Assembly: GCA_937949615.1 (NCBI GenBank)
Contig: CALEDQ010000024.1
Span: 62,001 to 126,000, forward strand
Direction: 5' to 3'
Length of the DNA stretch: 64,000 nt
Origin: an uncultured bacterium
Lineage (GTDB): Bacteria > Muiribacteriota > Ozemobacteria > Ozemobacterales > Ozemobacteraceae
Shown here: positions 19,201 to 28,455 of the stretch, one piece after another
Numbering within the stretch: the stretch's first letter is position 1
How the letters are laid out: each line of letters begins with the position of its first letter
Translations under genes and position numbers: made by a program
The notes under the pieces: generated by a model
Told to the model about the DNA's origin: nothing
The model's database searches: none
Seen by the model: the letters and a program-made list of their open reading frames with translations, nothing else

Positions 19201-22200
19201 AAGATCGGTCAGATTCTGATTACCGACACCAATGATCTCTATCTGCTGTTCAGAGCTGGTCGACCCGGCTTCTATGACGCCGAGATCAATGAAATTATCG
19301 GCAGGCACCGCTTTGGCAATGGCCTTTACCTCTACTCTGGTCATGATCAGGGTGTGCGGTTCTCTTGACTGTTGCGCCAGTTCGAGGGTGTTCGAATCAT
19401 TGTGGTCTTCGAACATTGCCATAGTGGCCACGTAAACCCCGGGCGGCTGGTAAAAGGGTATCTGCAGTGAAGCATTGATAGTTGTCGAAGCCCCCAGGGG
19501 TATACCGAACGGGGTTTCCGGATCGGTCAGAAGATTCGCGCCAGAAATGGTTTCTGATACAGATTTACGCAGGTCGACGCGGGCAAGTCTGATGCGTTCG
19601 AGCGAGTGGTTACCGGTGTTGGTAAGCAGATTTTCGATTTTGCTGCTGATACTGCCAGGCTCTGCGATGCCAAAATCCCAGAGTAATGCCGGAAAAGGTG
19701 TATGGCTGAGATTGGCGGGAGGAATGAAATTTTTAGGAACCGACAGGCTTTGCCAGCGAAGTTCTGCGACAGAGTTTCCGTTAGTTGAAAAGCACTCCAT
19801 CACTATCGGTACAGATACTCCTGCTGTTAATGCAATGACACCATTTACCTCGGTTACGCCCTGAACGATCCAGCGTTCAACCAGCTGAGTGCCGTTTACC
19901 CATAACCTTACACCATCATCGGTGCGGGTAAAAAAGGTATAGTTCTCGCTGAAATCAGGGGTTACAAAACCGCTCCAGCGAACAGCATGGTAATCTGTAT
20001 TTATAATACCGGGAACAGGTGAGTTGGTTCCCCAGTTATAGCCGACATTTGGATCGATAATCGTTGTGATCGGATCGCCCACCGGCATCGGCGGTGAAGC
20101 ATTCACCGGGGTAATATGGTAGTATTCGCCGTGCAGACCGGCTTCTGCCGCCGGTAGGGGCAGGGTCTGCAGTCTCAGACATTTTCGGTAAACAGTTATC
20201 GGGTTTACGGCATTGAGCGCCGTGCCATGCCAGATAGTAGCACCACCATTTGCATCATCGAGAAGGCGCCAGGAATTGCCTGGCATTACCAGCGTCGAGC
20301 TGGCATTCAATGCCGAATCGAGAATCGCCTGCATGGTCAGGTTGTAGGTGTAGGAAGCTCCAGCCGGAAATGCCGGTGAAATGCCACCGGGCCAGTTGAT
20401 TCTGTTGAAAACCCCGCCGCTGTGGTTAACGTAGGTCTGGTTGAAGCTGTTCAGATTCTGTCTGACGTTGGTGGTCCAGGTGGCCAGATTGCTGACCGTC
20501 AGGGCGGCATTCACGTAATCCCCGACGTAGCATGTCGGGCTGGCCATGACCAGTTCAATTGAATATGGCGGGATTCTGAAGACGTCAAAAAACTGAACGG
20601 CAAAGATATTGCCGACGGTTGAATCGTCTCCGTCGTCTACAATAATCATCCATTGGTTGATTTTATCTGTACCCACGGGTATGGTGTGTCCGGGGTGTGA
20701 AACGATGCCGGTGGCGCCTGTATTCAATGGAGTCAGAACCCCTACGCCAACTCCTGTTGGCGGGTTGGGCGAATTGGCATCATAAAAACGGATGCGCACA
20801 TCGGTTGAAGTTGGCAGGCCTGATGCTTTTGGGTAAACGGTAGTTCCCTCGTTGAATGCATATCTTACGGTAACGAAGCTTGCATCGGCGTAGCAGGTAA
20901 TCGTCGGAGTCTGGATTGTCCAGACCAGAAGCTGGTTCAATATGGTTATTGGAGCGGTGGGGTTGTTTGCATCGGTATAACTGACCCTTGCGGTTAAAGT
21001 GGCTGGCCCTGCCGGGGCAGCCGCATTGATATTCACCCTGAACGTGAAGGTCGCGGTGCTATTGCCGGGCACAATCGCCGGAACTGTTGGTGATGCAAGG
21101 GCAAAGGTGGCAAAGGTAACGGCGTTGTTTGGGGGCATACGCAGGTCGGCAAGACTGATTCTGGCGTCGGCCTGACCGGTGTTCTCAAGGGCGGCCATGA
21201 CTTCAATGCTGCGCTGGTCTCGGTAAACAATCGTTGGTGTGGCGGTAAGGGAGACGATGTTTATTACTGCCGGCGTCTGTATGAGACATATATTTGAGTC
21301 CGTATAGGCTGCCTGAATCGGTTTGTCGTTACTGGCATCAAAGCCGCCGGCACCGGCAGAAATCATGAAGTTGCCCTGGCCGGTTGCCGTAAAATTGTAG
21401 GTAATTGTTGCGGTGCTTTCACCCGGCACATCTATAGCTGCCGGCAGCGGGCCTGAGGTGAGGTTGGCTGTTCCAGGGCCCGTGATAGTGAGAGGATCAG
21501 GAACCATACCCGCCGCTTCTGCGCCGCCGATATTAGTAATCGGCATGAGCCCCTGAAATGTCTGCCCTACCGAAACTTTCTGAGGCAAGGTGATTGTCGC
21601 CGATACCGAGGCACTTGTAACGACTCTGAAGCTTGTCTGTGATGGAGAGTAAGTGTTTACCGGGTTGGTTATTTTAACCGTATAAACCCCAAAGTCTGTG
21701 GTTGAATTTATAGACCATTCGCCTGCAAGTTTACCGGTGTTGTCAGAAAAACCTATAGTGGTTGCCGGGATGATCTCTGAACCTGAGGCATCATACCAGC
21801 GGATTGCGTATTCTTTAAGCGGAACAAGATTTTCTGCCAGAGCGTAAATGTCGGTTTTGCCTGAATCTGGCCGAGAAAAGGCGGTGGTAGGGTAAAGAAA
21901 AGAAGGGTCTTTGTAAGAGAGAATTTTTTCTGCAAGAATGGTCCATTCGCCTGGTAAGGCGGCTCCGGAAACAGACAGGGCTGCACCAGTATTACCGTCT
22001 GAGCCTGTTACGTCGGCATCGATAACCGCTGTTCCGGTTGCGGTCGTTTCGAGAATAGAAACCAGGACTTTGATGAATTTGCTTTGCCCGCCGGTAATCG
22101 TAACCGGCATTGTTTCGCCTGGAATGATGTTTTCATAATCGCCAAGCGAAATGAGTAGAGGTATCGAAGCTATCTGCGCATCGGCTTCGCCGTTGTTGAT

Positions 22201-25200
22201 AACCTCTACTTCAACCGGAACGTTCGCCTGACCGCGGTAAACAATCGTCGGGGCTTTTATGAGCCCGATCGAGATGCTGGCCGGCGATTGAATGATCCAG
22301 GAATCAAATACCAGCGGATTGCTTGAATCGGTTACCATACCGGGCACCCAGGCGTTTGTGCCTGAAGCGATGCCCTTGATATATGCAACGCCCGAAGGAG
22401 AGGTCGGCTGAACCGCCACTGTGTAATTGAGGGTTATTGACTGCCCGCCATAAATAACCGGCAGATGTGCCGGCTTGAGTCTTGCTGTCGGAATGATCTG
22501 CTTTGCCTGAGAAGGCGATGACCAGCTTAATTCGGCTCTGGCATTACCGGTTCGCTCATAGTAATCGATGACAATTTCTGCCGGGGTGCCGGCGGTGAGC
22601 GGTATGCTTATCGAAGTTCTTTCAGAGGCTGCAGATACCCAGGAATCGATGATCAACTGACCGTTTACCCACATTCTTACGCCATCGTCGGCCCAGAAGA
22701 AGAAATTGTAGTTCTCGCTGAATTCAGGTATTACATAGCCGCTCCAGCGCACGGCAAAATAGTCGGTATTGATGGTTGCCGGAATCGGACTGGCGGCGCC
22801 CCAGTTAAAGTTTACAGTATTATCGAGTCTGGTTGCACTGGCCTGTGTCGGAAAAGGCGGTGGATTGGCCGTCGTAGTGTGAAAATACGACCCCAGAAGC
22901 CCCTGATCTGCAGGATCAAAGACGAATTCCGGCGAAAGTGTGTATTGCCCGAGCGAAAAGGTCAGCGAGGCGGTTCTCAGAACAAGGGGCACTTGCGGCG
23001 AACCATTGCTGATTGTCATTTGAACCGGTATACCGCCCTGACCTTTATTGACTTTTTCAAAGGCGGTGTCGACCGAATTGATGATGAGATCTGCCTTTCT
23101 TCGTATGCGGTATTGGCTGGTTACGAGAGCGGTTGAATTTGTAAGAGTCGCTAATCCGTCGCCGGCTGAGAGGTAGCCGTTGACTACTGTCCAGGCATCG
23201 AGATTGCCTGAGTTTGGATCGACGGTGATCGAAAAGCTGACAGTGGCTGAATTATCTGTCAGAACACCGCCTGGCAGTGGTGAAGTCTGAACCCATGTCT
23301 GAATTGCAGAAGCGGGGGTAAAGGTTAAAGATGCAACAAGTGTGTCGACGGGGTTCGAATATTTGTTCGTATAAGTCATAGATGCCAGAAATGTCTGGCC
23401 CTGTGATACATCCAGATTGTTATATTGATTCGTTACGCTGTCGATAGTTACGTAACCGACGCTGAATTTAACCCGCCGCAATACAGGATTTTCGCCACTG
23501 TTGCTCTTTTTGAAGACGGCCTTGTACTGAACATAACGGTCAGTAGGCAGTGTGAGGTTGATTACTCCGGTGCCGGCAGAGAGGTTCGCACCAACCAGGT
23601 GCCCGGCGTTCCAGGCAGGAAAAGTCGTGGTGCCTGAGCTTCTGACATAGAGGTCGATCAGTCCGGTACCGGTAATTTCGTGTTCCATGTTGGTCCAGGT
23701 CGGGGCAGAACTGCGGCCGTCGAAAATTCTCGATTCGTAGTCGGCGACACAGGTTGCCCCGGCCATGGCACAGGTATTTGTCGGGTCGGTGTAACCAAGA
23801 TTTACTGTCCAGCCATGGCATGACTGGAAGTAGTTTATAACGTTTCGCCCCGAGCCATCGCGCAGAGAGACTACTTCCTGGCTCGGTGTGCCATCAGTGA
23901 TCCCCATCCAGCGGCTGCCGTCGGTTGCGCTGATGCCGGCCGTATGGTGCGGCGGGATATTTATCGGATTCGGGTTATCGACCGAAGTGCTTGCCAGTGC
24001 GGCAAAATTAATGGTGTCGTAGCGAAAGCTGATGTCGCCCTGGCGGAAGAGAGCGGCCTGAAAAATATAGCTTTCAGTTATGCCATTGAATCGGCTTGCC
24101 CGCCAGGAAAATACTGCATGATGTCTTGTGGCAGTGCCGCCGTCAATATTGTGATAATAGAGACCGGAACTGCCTGGCACGGACCCGTTTTCCATCAGGT
24201 TACACCAGAGTGGCGCTATGAAATGGTTGGGACCCGCCCCGGTAAACACAGCCATATCGTTTAGTGGTTGCGAATCTGGCGGAAATGAGATGTAGCCATT
24301 GGTAGAAACGTTGATCGTATTGGTTGCATAGTCGAAATAAGGAAACACAAAGCCCAGGGCCCGCGATGCTGACATATCATCTATAGGGCTTGGTGGGCTC
24401 GCAATAAGCCTGCCGGCATCGTTATAAGTTATGCCTGTCGTTTCTATGCCACCGCGATGGATTCTTCTCGAAAACCATGGCGATACCGCAAACTGCGATG
24501 TTGTCATGAAACTGTTGGAAAAACCTGGCGAGTAAGCAGGAACTGAAGCATCAGGGTTGCCCCAGTAGAGCCAGTAGATTTCCTGAGCGGTGCCATCCTG
24601 ATTGGCAATAAAATGAACATCAAAGCCGGTGACTGATCCGGCGACGGCTGTTTCATTATAAACGACACATGGAAGCTCGTTGCCGTATTGATCTGCAACC
24701 CTGACTTCATCATCAGCCCGGTTCTGGGCTATTTCTCCGGCTGGAATACCTGTAATAACGACTCTGCATGGAGCATTGATCTTTGCCGGCACAATATTAC
24801 CCAGGGTGGGAATGTCAACACGCGAAACGTGTGAAGATATGCCTATCGGACGCCTGATACGCCAGAAATTGCCACCGTCATTGGTGAACTGCATGGCTCT
24901 GACTCCGCCGGCGGCAAGCGGTTCAGCCATTACACGGTTCTGTGAATTGTTGAAAAATGTTGAAGAGGCGTTGTCTTCATAAGAACTGTTCGGATTGATG
25001 TAAAATGGCAGTGAGCTTGAATAGGAAACCCATCTTCGGTTTGCCGGGCTGCCCCACCAGTCGGGAGCTCCAACCATCACCTGAAAATAGTATGGGCCAC
25101 CGGCTGGTATTACCGCAGGGCGGGTGGCTCTTACAATCTGGCGTTGGGCATAATCTCCGCCGCCATAATTCGTACCGCCATCAGGAGTGGTTCTGATGTA

Positions 25201-25707
25201 AGTGTAGGTGTCGGTCCATTGGCCCGGATATGGTTGCCATGAGCCGTAATGGACGCTGTCGATGGTGCTTGTGGCCATGCCGGTATTTGTTAACCCGACA
25301 ACCGGCAGAAACCTCATGACCTGCTCTGACCGTTCTGATAAAAGAGTGTCGGTGCCAATGGCGCACAGGGTGTAATAGAATTCCTGAGCGTAGCTGTAGC
25401 CAGCCGTATTGTCGTTAAAAGCCGTGGTGGCAGCGGTTACGGTGGCAATCGGGACGGTGTTGCCATAAGTGGTGCTGCGGCAGATGATGTAGTTGGCAAC
25501 ATAGCCTGCCGGGTTCTGGGGATGGTGACCCCATGTCAGTCGATTGTCTGCGATTCTTGAGCTGACGGTTATATTGATTGGCGGGTAAGGCTGGGCTTCA
25601 ACCGGCTGAATTGCTGCAGTGGAACAGAGCAGAAGCATAATGAAGACAATAAGCTGCTGGCAGCTGGTTGTTGTCATTTTAAGGCAGTTAGAAGTCTTTC
25701 TTTCCAT
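16222..25707 (-). CDS. Giant secreted multidomain protein (3161 aa): PA14, DUF2341-like, tandem beta-sandwich repeats
   Basis: A signal peptide (QLIVFIMLLLCSTAAIQPVEAQ) opens the protein. By eye: an Fn3-like domain (about 40-130); a DUF2341-like domain (about 305-400); a nidogen-like or similar beta domain (about 455-570, TINVSTNGYISFPP); CARDB-like repeats (from about 780); PA14 domain one (about 940-1075, YFAVRWSGYVIPEFSENY, ADDGVRMWVNG); more CARDB-like repeats; PA14 domain two (about 1858-1995, DDGVRLWVNG); seven repeats (about 2000-2900) each with an acidic EDxN-type loop; and a C-terminal carbohydrate-binding-like sandwich (AWFDGIQLEK). No sorting signal or transmembrane end is seen. 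PA14 and such sandwiches bind sugars or mediate adhesion, so a surface adhesin or matrix protein is likely. It follows the pseudo-ATPase gene by 4 bases. Confidence 0.9.
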   Translation of the reverse strand: MERKTSNCLKMTTTSCQQLIVFIMLLLCSTAAIQPVEAQPYPPINITVSSRIADNRLTWGHHPQNPAGYVANYIICRSTTYGNTVPIATVTAATTAFNDNTAGYSYAQEFYYTLCAIGTDTLLSERSEQVMRFLPVVGLTNTGMATSTIDSVHYGSWQPYPGQWTDTYTYIRTTPDGGTNYGGGDYAQRQIVRATRPAVIPAGGPYYFQVMVGAPDWWGSPANRRWVSYSSSLPFYINPNSSYEDNASSTFFNNSQNRVMAEPLAAGGVRAMQFTNDGGNFWRIRRPIGISSHVSRVDIPTLGNIVPAKINAPCRVVITGIPAGEIAQNRADDEVRVADQYGNELPCVVYNETAVAGSVTGFDVHFIANQDGTAQEIYWLYWGNPDASVPAYSPGFSNSFMTTSQFAVSPWFSRRIHRGGIETTGITYNDAGRLIASPPSPIDDMSASRALGFVFPYFDYATNTINVSTNGYISFPPDSQPLNDMAVFTGAGPNHFIAPLWCNLMENGSVPGSSGLYYHNIDGGTATRHHAVFSWRASRFNGITESYIFQAALFRQGDISFRYDTINFAALASTSVDNPNPINIPPHHTAGISATDGSRWMGITDGTPSQEVVSLRDGSGRNVINYFQSCHGWTVNLGYTDPTNTCAMAGATCVADYESRIFDGRSSAPTWTNMEHEITGTGLIDLYVRSSGTTTFPAWNAGHLVGANLSAGTGVINLTLPTDRYVQYKAVFKKSNSGENPVLRRVKFSVGYVTIDSVTNQYNNLDVSQGQTFLASMTYTNKYSNPVDTLVASLTFTPASAIQTWVQTSPLPGGVLTDNSATVSFSITVDPNSGNLDAWTVVNGYLSAGDGLATLTNSTALVTSQYRIRRKADLIINSVDTAFEKVNKGQGGIPVQMTISNGSPQVPLVLRTASLTFSLGQYTLSPEFVFDPADQGLLGSYFHTTTANPPPFPTQASATRLDNTVNFNWGAASPIPATINTDYFAVRWSGYVIPEFSENYNFFFWADDGVRMWVNGQLIIDSWVSAASERTSISIPLTAGTPAEIVIDYYERTGNARAELSWSSPSQAKQIIPTARLKPAHLPVIYGGQSITLNYTVAVQPTSPSGVAYIKGIASGTNAWVPGMVTDSSNPLVFDSWIIQSPASISIGLIKAPTIVYRGQANVPVEVEVINNGEADAQIASIPLLISLGDYENIIPGETMPVTITGGQSKFIKVLVSILETTATGTAVIDADVTGSDGNTGAALSVSGAALPGEWTILAEKILSYKDPSFLYPTTAFSRPDSGKTDIYALAENLVPLKEYAIRWYDASGSEIIPATTIGFSDNTGKLAGEWSINSTTDFGVYTVKITNPVNTYSPSQTSFRVVTSASVSATITLPQKVSVGQTFQGLMPITNIGGAEAAGMVPDPLTITGPGTANLTSGPLPAAIDVPGESTATITYNFTATGQGNFMISAGAGGFDASNDKPIQAAYTDSNICLIQTPAVINIVSLTATPTIVYRDQRSIEVMAALENTGQADARISLADLRMPPNNAVTFATFALASPTVPAIVPGNSTATFTFRVNINAAAPAGPATLTARVSYTDANNPTAPITILNQLLVWTIQTPTITCYADASFVTVRYAFNEGTTVYPKASGLPTSTDVRIRFYDANSPNPPTGVGVGVLTPLNTGATGIVSHPGHTIPVGTDKINQWMIIVDDGDDSTVGNIFAVQFFDVFRIPPYSIELVMASPTCYVGDYVNAALTVSNLATWTTNVRQNLNSFNQTYVNHSGGVFNRINWPGGISPAFPAGASYTYNLTMQAILDSALNASSTLVMPGNSWRLLDDANGGATIWHGTALNAVNPITVYRKCLRLQTLPLPAAEAGLHGEYYHITPVNASPPMPVGDPITTIIDPNVGYNWGTNSPVPGIINTDYHAVRWSGFVTPDFSENYTFFTRTDDGVRLWVNGTQLVERWIVQGVTEVNGVIALTAGVSVPIVMECFSTNGNSVAELRWQSLSVPKNFIPPANLSHTPFPALLWDFGIAEPGSISSKIENLLTNTGNHSLERIRLARVDLRKSVSETISGANLLTDPETPFGIPLGASTTINASLQIPFYQPPGVYVATMAMFEDHNDSNTLELAQQSREPHTLIMTRVEVKAIAKAVPADNFIDLGVIEAGSTSSEQQIEIIGVGNQNLTDLKFDDMSAHGITITPLTFGAMVYNGYQTASISVTVPLAQPPGVFYATGTIRDDIPGGASEDFTVKWAVGSQSLVVSPELFPLGNATPTFTLPTFVTTIENTGELPLSRLKGIPTEFINQSQSGIIASDNINLTAPSFIEVADSETTPAYIYVPGGKATGTYLASFTWYEDLNLNQTLEIFEAKDVAIASFVIQAFYKLYSLKSTEDFGGVKPDTTKTISVGVRNGGSVPVNRLRFITSDLSDGSDIFDDTHITVPSDVFDIAPGELRYFDLSAAVPAAHANGVFVGSMTVYGDLDTDDTFDATDEPWCDIKLRIEIGDQAIAITAPIEAVMTGNAASSTNSVSMTTKNTGSMALSRVRVQGTDLVATSGAVIASTSFQYSPSSLLGSLVINQSRSNSVSVFVPFGQASGLYEGSLWSWEDANNDSIRQPEETAASIPVKLTVTTLKAVQTSPTSINFGIMVRGDLTTASILAQNVGNTGLVDARWQKGILSGPTPIASTSVFISPDPIGIVAAPPVGFPENIVSTLTLTIPTTTSDGLYSGTMVFFDDDIDPALDVFNSGLEQSANLTVTVQVVTPFFTVNPDPIVIPASDPIGPTASGTFTVSNTGSIAFKRPRYSISNLVNGATTIASSTVKILPATISALLPGQNEAAEISTTVAPATAYPPGLYSGIFTIYDDRNNNNVREAYESFLTVPVNLTVKSYPRIDIIPASFDAGKIARNTFSPVQRLAFRNTGNTPLNGLTWIKSDMFKAPGVQIPVASLSFSFSQPEPINPGAVATAELIIGRISPDQELGGPYGPGEQFLQAGTAVDSVFIECEIIAGGPQGLDKGSVWQEVATKTFPVAPLASNYFLSAYVCPGSASARIGFLMTDEVGVQTGYSGIEVDENGNASLISATGAVLEKHLVEYKPGVDLPWYRVFMQFPYGFNPAVASKTYILLQNMGPDGLGHAAWFDGIQLEKAKLNQTRPTSWSDRAKIIAPGQTSDLSGKNSYYEW

Positions 25708-25711
25708 GTTC

Positions 25712-27106
25712 TCAACCTTTCCTGTTCCAGAAATAAAGCTCAGTTTCAGCTTTCAGAGGTTTGTAAATTTCGATTTCTGGGTCTGCCTGGCCATCAATGA
25801 CCAGTATTTCAACCGGTTTTAATGCTTCCGGGTGGTCTTTTAAGCTGATTATGCCGGGAAAATTAACAATTATGATGTCAAAACTTTTTTGACAGGTCTG
25901 CAGCAGGCTGTTCCACTGCTGTGGCTGCAGAATAGATAATGGCAGAATCTGACTGCCGCGTGCCAGAATTCTGAGACTGGCATTACTGGTTTTCTGACAG
26001 AAGGTTTCGATTTCGAATGGTTGACTGCAGCAGTCTGAGAGACCTGGTGAGCTTCTGCAGCTTTTGATCTCATGAATATATGGTTTTGAGCTGTTGGCAT
26101 CGATAATAAGAGTCTGAAACTCGGATCTGGAAAAATTTGCTGCGAGCTTCAGAGCCAGCGCCAGGCGATTGAAGCTTTCTTTTTGCGACGAAATGCCGAT
26201 AACCCGGAGCATTTTACCGGTAACCAGATCCTGAAATATCTGCAGGCGGTTGGTCGCCGGGTTTATGATAACTGGAGCGTCTGGCTGTTCGCCGGGGGTA
26301 ACTGTTGAATCCGGGTTTCTGATCGCTTCTGGCGTTTTTATCTGGTTTTCTCCGCCCGGAAGTTTTTGTGAGACAGCCGGAGGCTCACTGAGATGAATTC
26401 CGGCTGTGGTCTGTATTTTCTGTCTGTGAAAAACAATCCGGTAAAATTTTTCGAAAGAAAAATATCGCAGGAACAGCTTGATGGCGAGTGCAATCAAAGC
26501 CGCCAGTGATAGTAACCAGAAAAGAAAAACATACAGGCCCGAGCGCAGATAGAAAAAATGAATGAGAGATTTTAAATGGGCGGTTCTGTTGAGTCCCGAA
26601 TGTTTCAGGTGGTGCTTTGCAATTTCATAAGAGCCGCGAGCAAGTTCGGTATTGAACAGTTTTTGTCGAAGGTCGGTGCTTTCATGCTGACTCAAGAACT
26701 CATTGCTGGCTTTTACGGCCTTTTCAATGCTTCCGGTTTCCCAGTAGCAGAGGGCAATGAATTCGTCGAGTTCCGGTCTGGGGCGGGAAAACTGCTTTTT
26801 AAGTTCAAGCGCCAGCGGCAGGCTGTCGGTTGCCGGCTTGAGCCCGAGAAGGCGTTGCAGCTCTAATTCTCTTGAGCCGAGAAAATCACGGCGCGGGACA
26901 AAACTGACTACCTTTTTGCCGCCAAAGATCCTCGCAGCAGCTTTGCTTCTTGCCAGTTCAGCCTTTAATGAAAGGCTGTCGGAAGCATTTCTTGTCTGTC
27001 TCAGGAGGCTCAACTCGATGTTTGAAGTTTTCGGTGGTGCCTGAGAACTTGCAGAAAGACCATCTGTTATGAATAACAGAAGAATCGACAGAAAAATCGC
27101 TTCCAA
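25712..27106 (-). CDS. Membrane protein with degenerate BY-kinase/MinD-like domain
   Basis: 464 residues. An N-terminal signal or anchor (AIFLSILLLFITDGLSA) precedes an extracytoplasmic helical, TPR-like segment (FIALCYWETGSIEKAVKASNEFL), a membrane helix at about 190-212 (YVFLFWLLSLAALIALAIKLFL) and a linker. The cytoplasmic C-terminal domain looks like a Wzc/CapB tyrosine kinase or MinD ATPase: a core strand at about 300, LIIDANSSKP like the Walker A' strand, SPGLSDCC like PGLSD of BY-kinases, and FDIIIVNFPG like the Walker B strand. The P-loop, normally GEGKS, reads SSQKESF, so ATP binding is doubtful. It precedes the giant protein by 4 bases and may help export or assemble it. Confidence 0.75.
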   Translation of the reverse strand: MEAIFLSILLLFITDGLSASSQAPPKTSNIELSLLRQTRNASDSLSLKAELARSKAAARIFGGKKVVSFVPRRDFLGSRELELQRLLGLKPATDSLPLALELKKQFSRPRPELDEFIALCYWETGSIEKAVKASNEFLSQHESTDLRQKLFNTELARGSYEIAKHHLKHSGLNRTAHLKSLIHFFYLRSGLYVFLFWLLSLAALIALAIKLFLRYFSFEKFYRIVFHRQKIQTTAGIHLSEPPAVSQKLPGGENQIKTPEAIRNPDSTVTPGEQPDAPVIINPATNRLQIFQDLVTGKMLRVIGISSQKESFNRLALALKLAANFSRSEFQTLIIDANSSKPYIHEIKSCRSSPGLSDCCSQPFEIETFCQKTSNASLRILARGSQILPLSILQPQQWNSLLQTCQKSFDIIIVNFPGIISLKDHPEALKPVEILVIDGQADPEIEIYKPLKAETELYFWNRKG

Positions 27107-27144
27107 CCTTTTTTCTATATAGCTTCCCTCATGTTTTGCAAATC

Positions 27145-27152
27145 ATTATAAT
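27145..27152. promoter_or_regulatory. Possible shared -10 region of divergent genes
   Basis: ATTATAAT in the gap between the pseudo-ATPase gene (minus) and the 27210 gene (plus) reads TATAAT on both strands. -35 boxes are weak (TTCCCT at 27124 for plus). It is a plausible divergent promoter only by position. Confidence 0.35.
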
Positions 27153-27209
27153 TCTAACAGTTATTAAAGTCTTTAAGCAATAGAAGCATTGCTGGTTACG
27201 GTTGGGATT

Positions 27210-27773
27210 ATGAAAAAAATGAACAGAAACGGAACTGTTGTTCTTCTGCTTTTGATTCTTCTGTCGATCGGCGTCATTATTGCCAGGCAGATTGGCCCTT
27301 CTGAAGAAATGCTTAGTCGTCGCCTGGCTGAAAATGGCTTAACCACAGATATCAGCCAGATACGCGAAGCGTTCGATATGATGAAGATAGCTTCTCAGAC
27401 CTGGCAACCATGGGAAGAAAATTTCGATCCTGACAGTGTCGATGCAGCGGCTTCGATTGCCAAAATTCTTGAAACCCTCAGAACTGAAGGTTTTCTTAGA
27501 AGCAGCGAGGTCTATGATTCGACAACAAAAAAGCACCTCTGGGGCACAGGTGTCGGCAAACAATATTGGCAGGCTTCAATTAATCTTGCTTCTAATTCAA
27601 GTTTTCAGATATATACGGGCGAAGCCAGAATCTGGGACTGGAATCAGACCGACACTGCCGCTGCAACCGACACCTTTTTTCTAAATGAGCAAAGCATAGA
27701 TGATTACCCTTTTCAGAATAAACTTGGTGAAGCGGCCGGCAAAAGTGGTTTTTCGCTTAAGATTGTCAGGTAA
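27210..27773 (+). CDS. Hypothetical protein with N-terminal membrane helix
   Basis: 187 residues from the ATG at 27210; an earlier start at 27189 is possible and no clear ribosome-binding site decides it. A hydrophobic N-terminus (NGTVVLLLLILLSIGVIIA) acts as signal anchor, followed by a soluble region with no motif I recognise (EMLSRRLAENGLTTDISQIREAFDMMKIAS; later WQASINLASNSSFQIYTGEARIWDW). The run after the helix starts QIGPSEEML and lacks pilin features. It is divergent from the pseudo-ATPase gene and convergent with the molybdenum-carrier gene; no operon partner. Function unknown. Confidence 0.7.
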   Translation: MKKMNRNGTVVLLLLILLSIGVIIARQIGPSEEMLSRRLAENGLTTDISQIREAFDMMKIASQTWQPWEENFDPDSVDAAASIAKILETLRTEGFLRSSEVYDSTTKKHLWGTGVGKQYWQASINLASNSSFQIYTGEARIWDWNQTDTAAATDTFFLNEQSIDDYPFQNKLGEAAGKSGFSLKIVR

Positions 27774-27780
27774 CTTTTCT

Positions 27781-28455
27781 TTAATCGAAATTGAGTGATC
27801 TGGTGACTGGCCTGCTGGGCGGCCAGGTCGGTGCGGGGGATTCTGAGGGCATAAGAATCAGGCGCAGGAGCGATCTGGCAAGTGCTTCTGTCTGCGGGCT
27901 TTCGCTCTTTCTTGGCCCGGCAATATTCAAAATGCATGGCCTGATTCTATGCAGCCAGTTAAGAACTTCTGCCAGTTCAAACCACTCGACATCATTCAGA
28001 TTATTTTCGTTTATCTGCCAGGGTTGCCCGTTTATTTCGGGTGCTGCAAACGTCGAAGAATCATGGGCTTTCAGTCTTGGGGGGTGCTCGAGGAACGCTT
28101 CAGAATTAACGATGTGAAATGGCTTGCGCATTTTCTGGCAATATTCGATCGTCAGGCGGGTGCCATGTGACGGCGAACTGCCTGCAATGATCATGGTTGC
28201 GTCAGAATCTCTGACGTTTAGACGGGTGCGCTGCTGGTAAAGTTCTGAAGCCGCTTCGAGCAGTGGGTAACATGCAGCAATGGGGCCGTCTTCGGCCCGC
28301 CGACCTGCCGGACACCAACCAGAACACGGAATCTTCATGGCCAGCGCAAAATCGAGAGCAGCGCGGTCTACGCCTGTCTGCCCGCCCGAGATCAGCATTT
28401 GTATCTGATATTTTTTGCCGGTAGTCATTTGCTGATTATAAATCTTCGAGTTCAT
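27781..28455 (-). CDS. Putative molybdenum carrier family protein (YpsA/LOG-like fold)
   Basis: 224 residues; a later ATG at 28428 (MTTGKKYQ) is equally possible. The core matches the putative molybdenum carrier family: LISGGQTGVDRAALDFALAM, IPCSGWCPAGRRAEDGPIAACYPLLEA, RTRLNVRDSDATMIIAG, HGTRLTIEYCQKMRKP. The Rossmann-like fold is shared with DprA and LOG proteins; nucleotide binding at the GGQTG loop is likely, and metal-cofactor carriage is a family name rather than shown. The C-terminal part (NDVEWFELAEVLNWLHRIRP onward) is typical of longer members. It overlaps the next upstream gene by 20 bases, so it sits in an operon with two Cys-containing unknowns. Confidence 0.85.
   Translation of the reverse strand: MNSKIYNQQMTTGKKYQIQMLISGGQTGVDRAALDFALAMKIPCSGWCPAGRRAEDGPIAACYPLLEAASELYQQRTRLNVRDSDATMIIAGSSPSHGTRLTIEYCQKMRKPFHIVNSEAFLEHPPRLKAHDSSTFAAPEINGQPWQINENNLNDVEWFELAEVLNWLHRIRPCILNIAGPRKSESPQTEALARSLLRLILMPSESPAPTWPPSRPVTRSLNFD

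Noticed and set aside
16222..25707. Frameshift or assembly joint in the giant gene
   Set aside because: The frame is open for 3161 codons without stops, and the domain order and repeat phase stay consistent across it.
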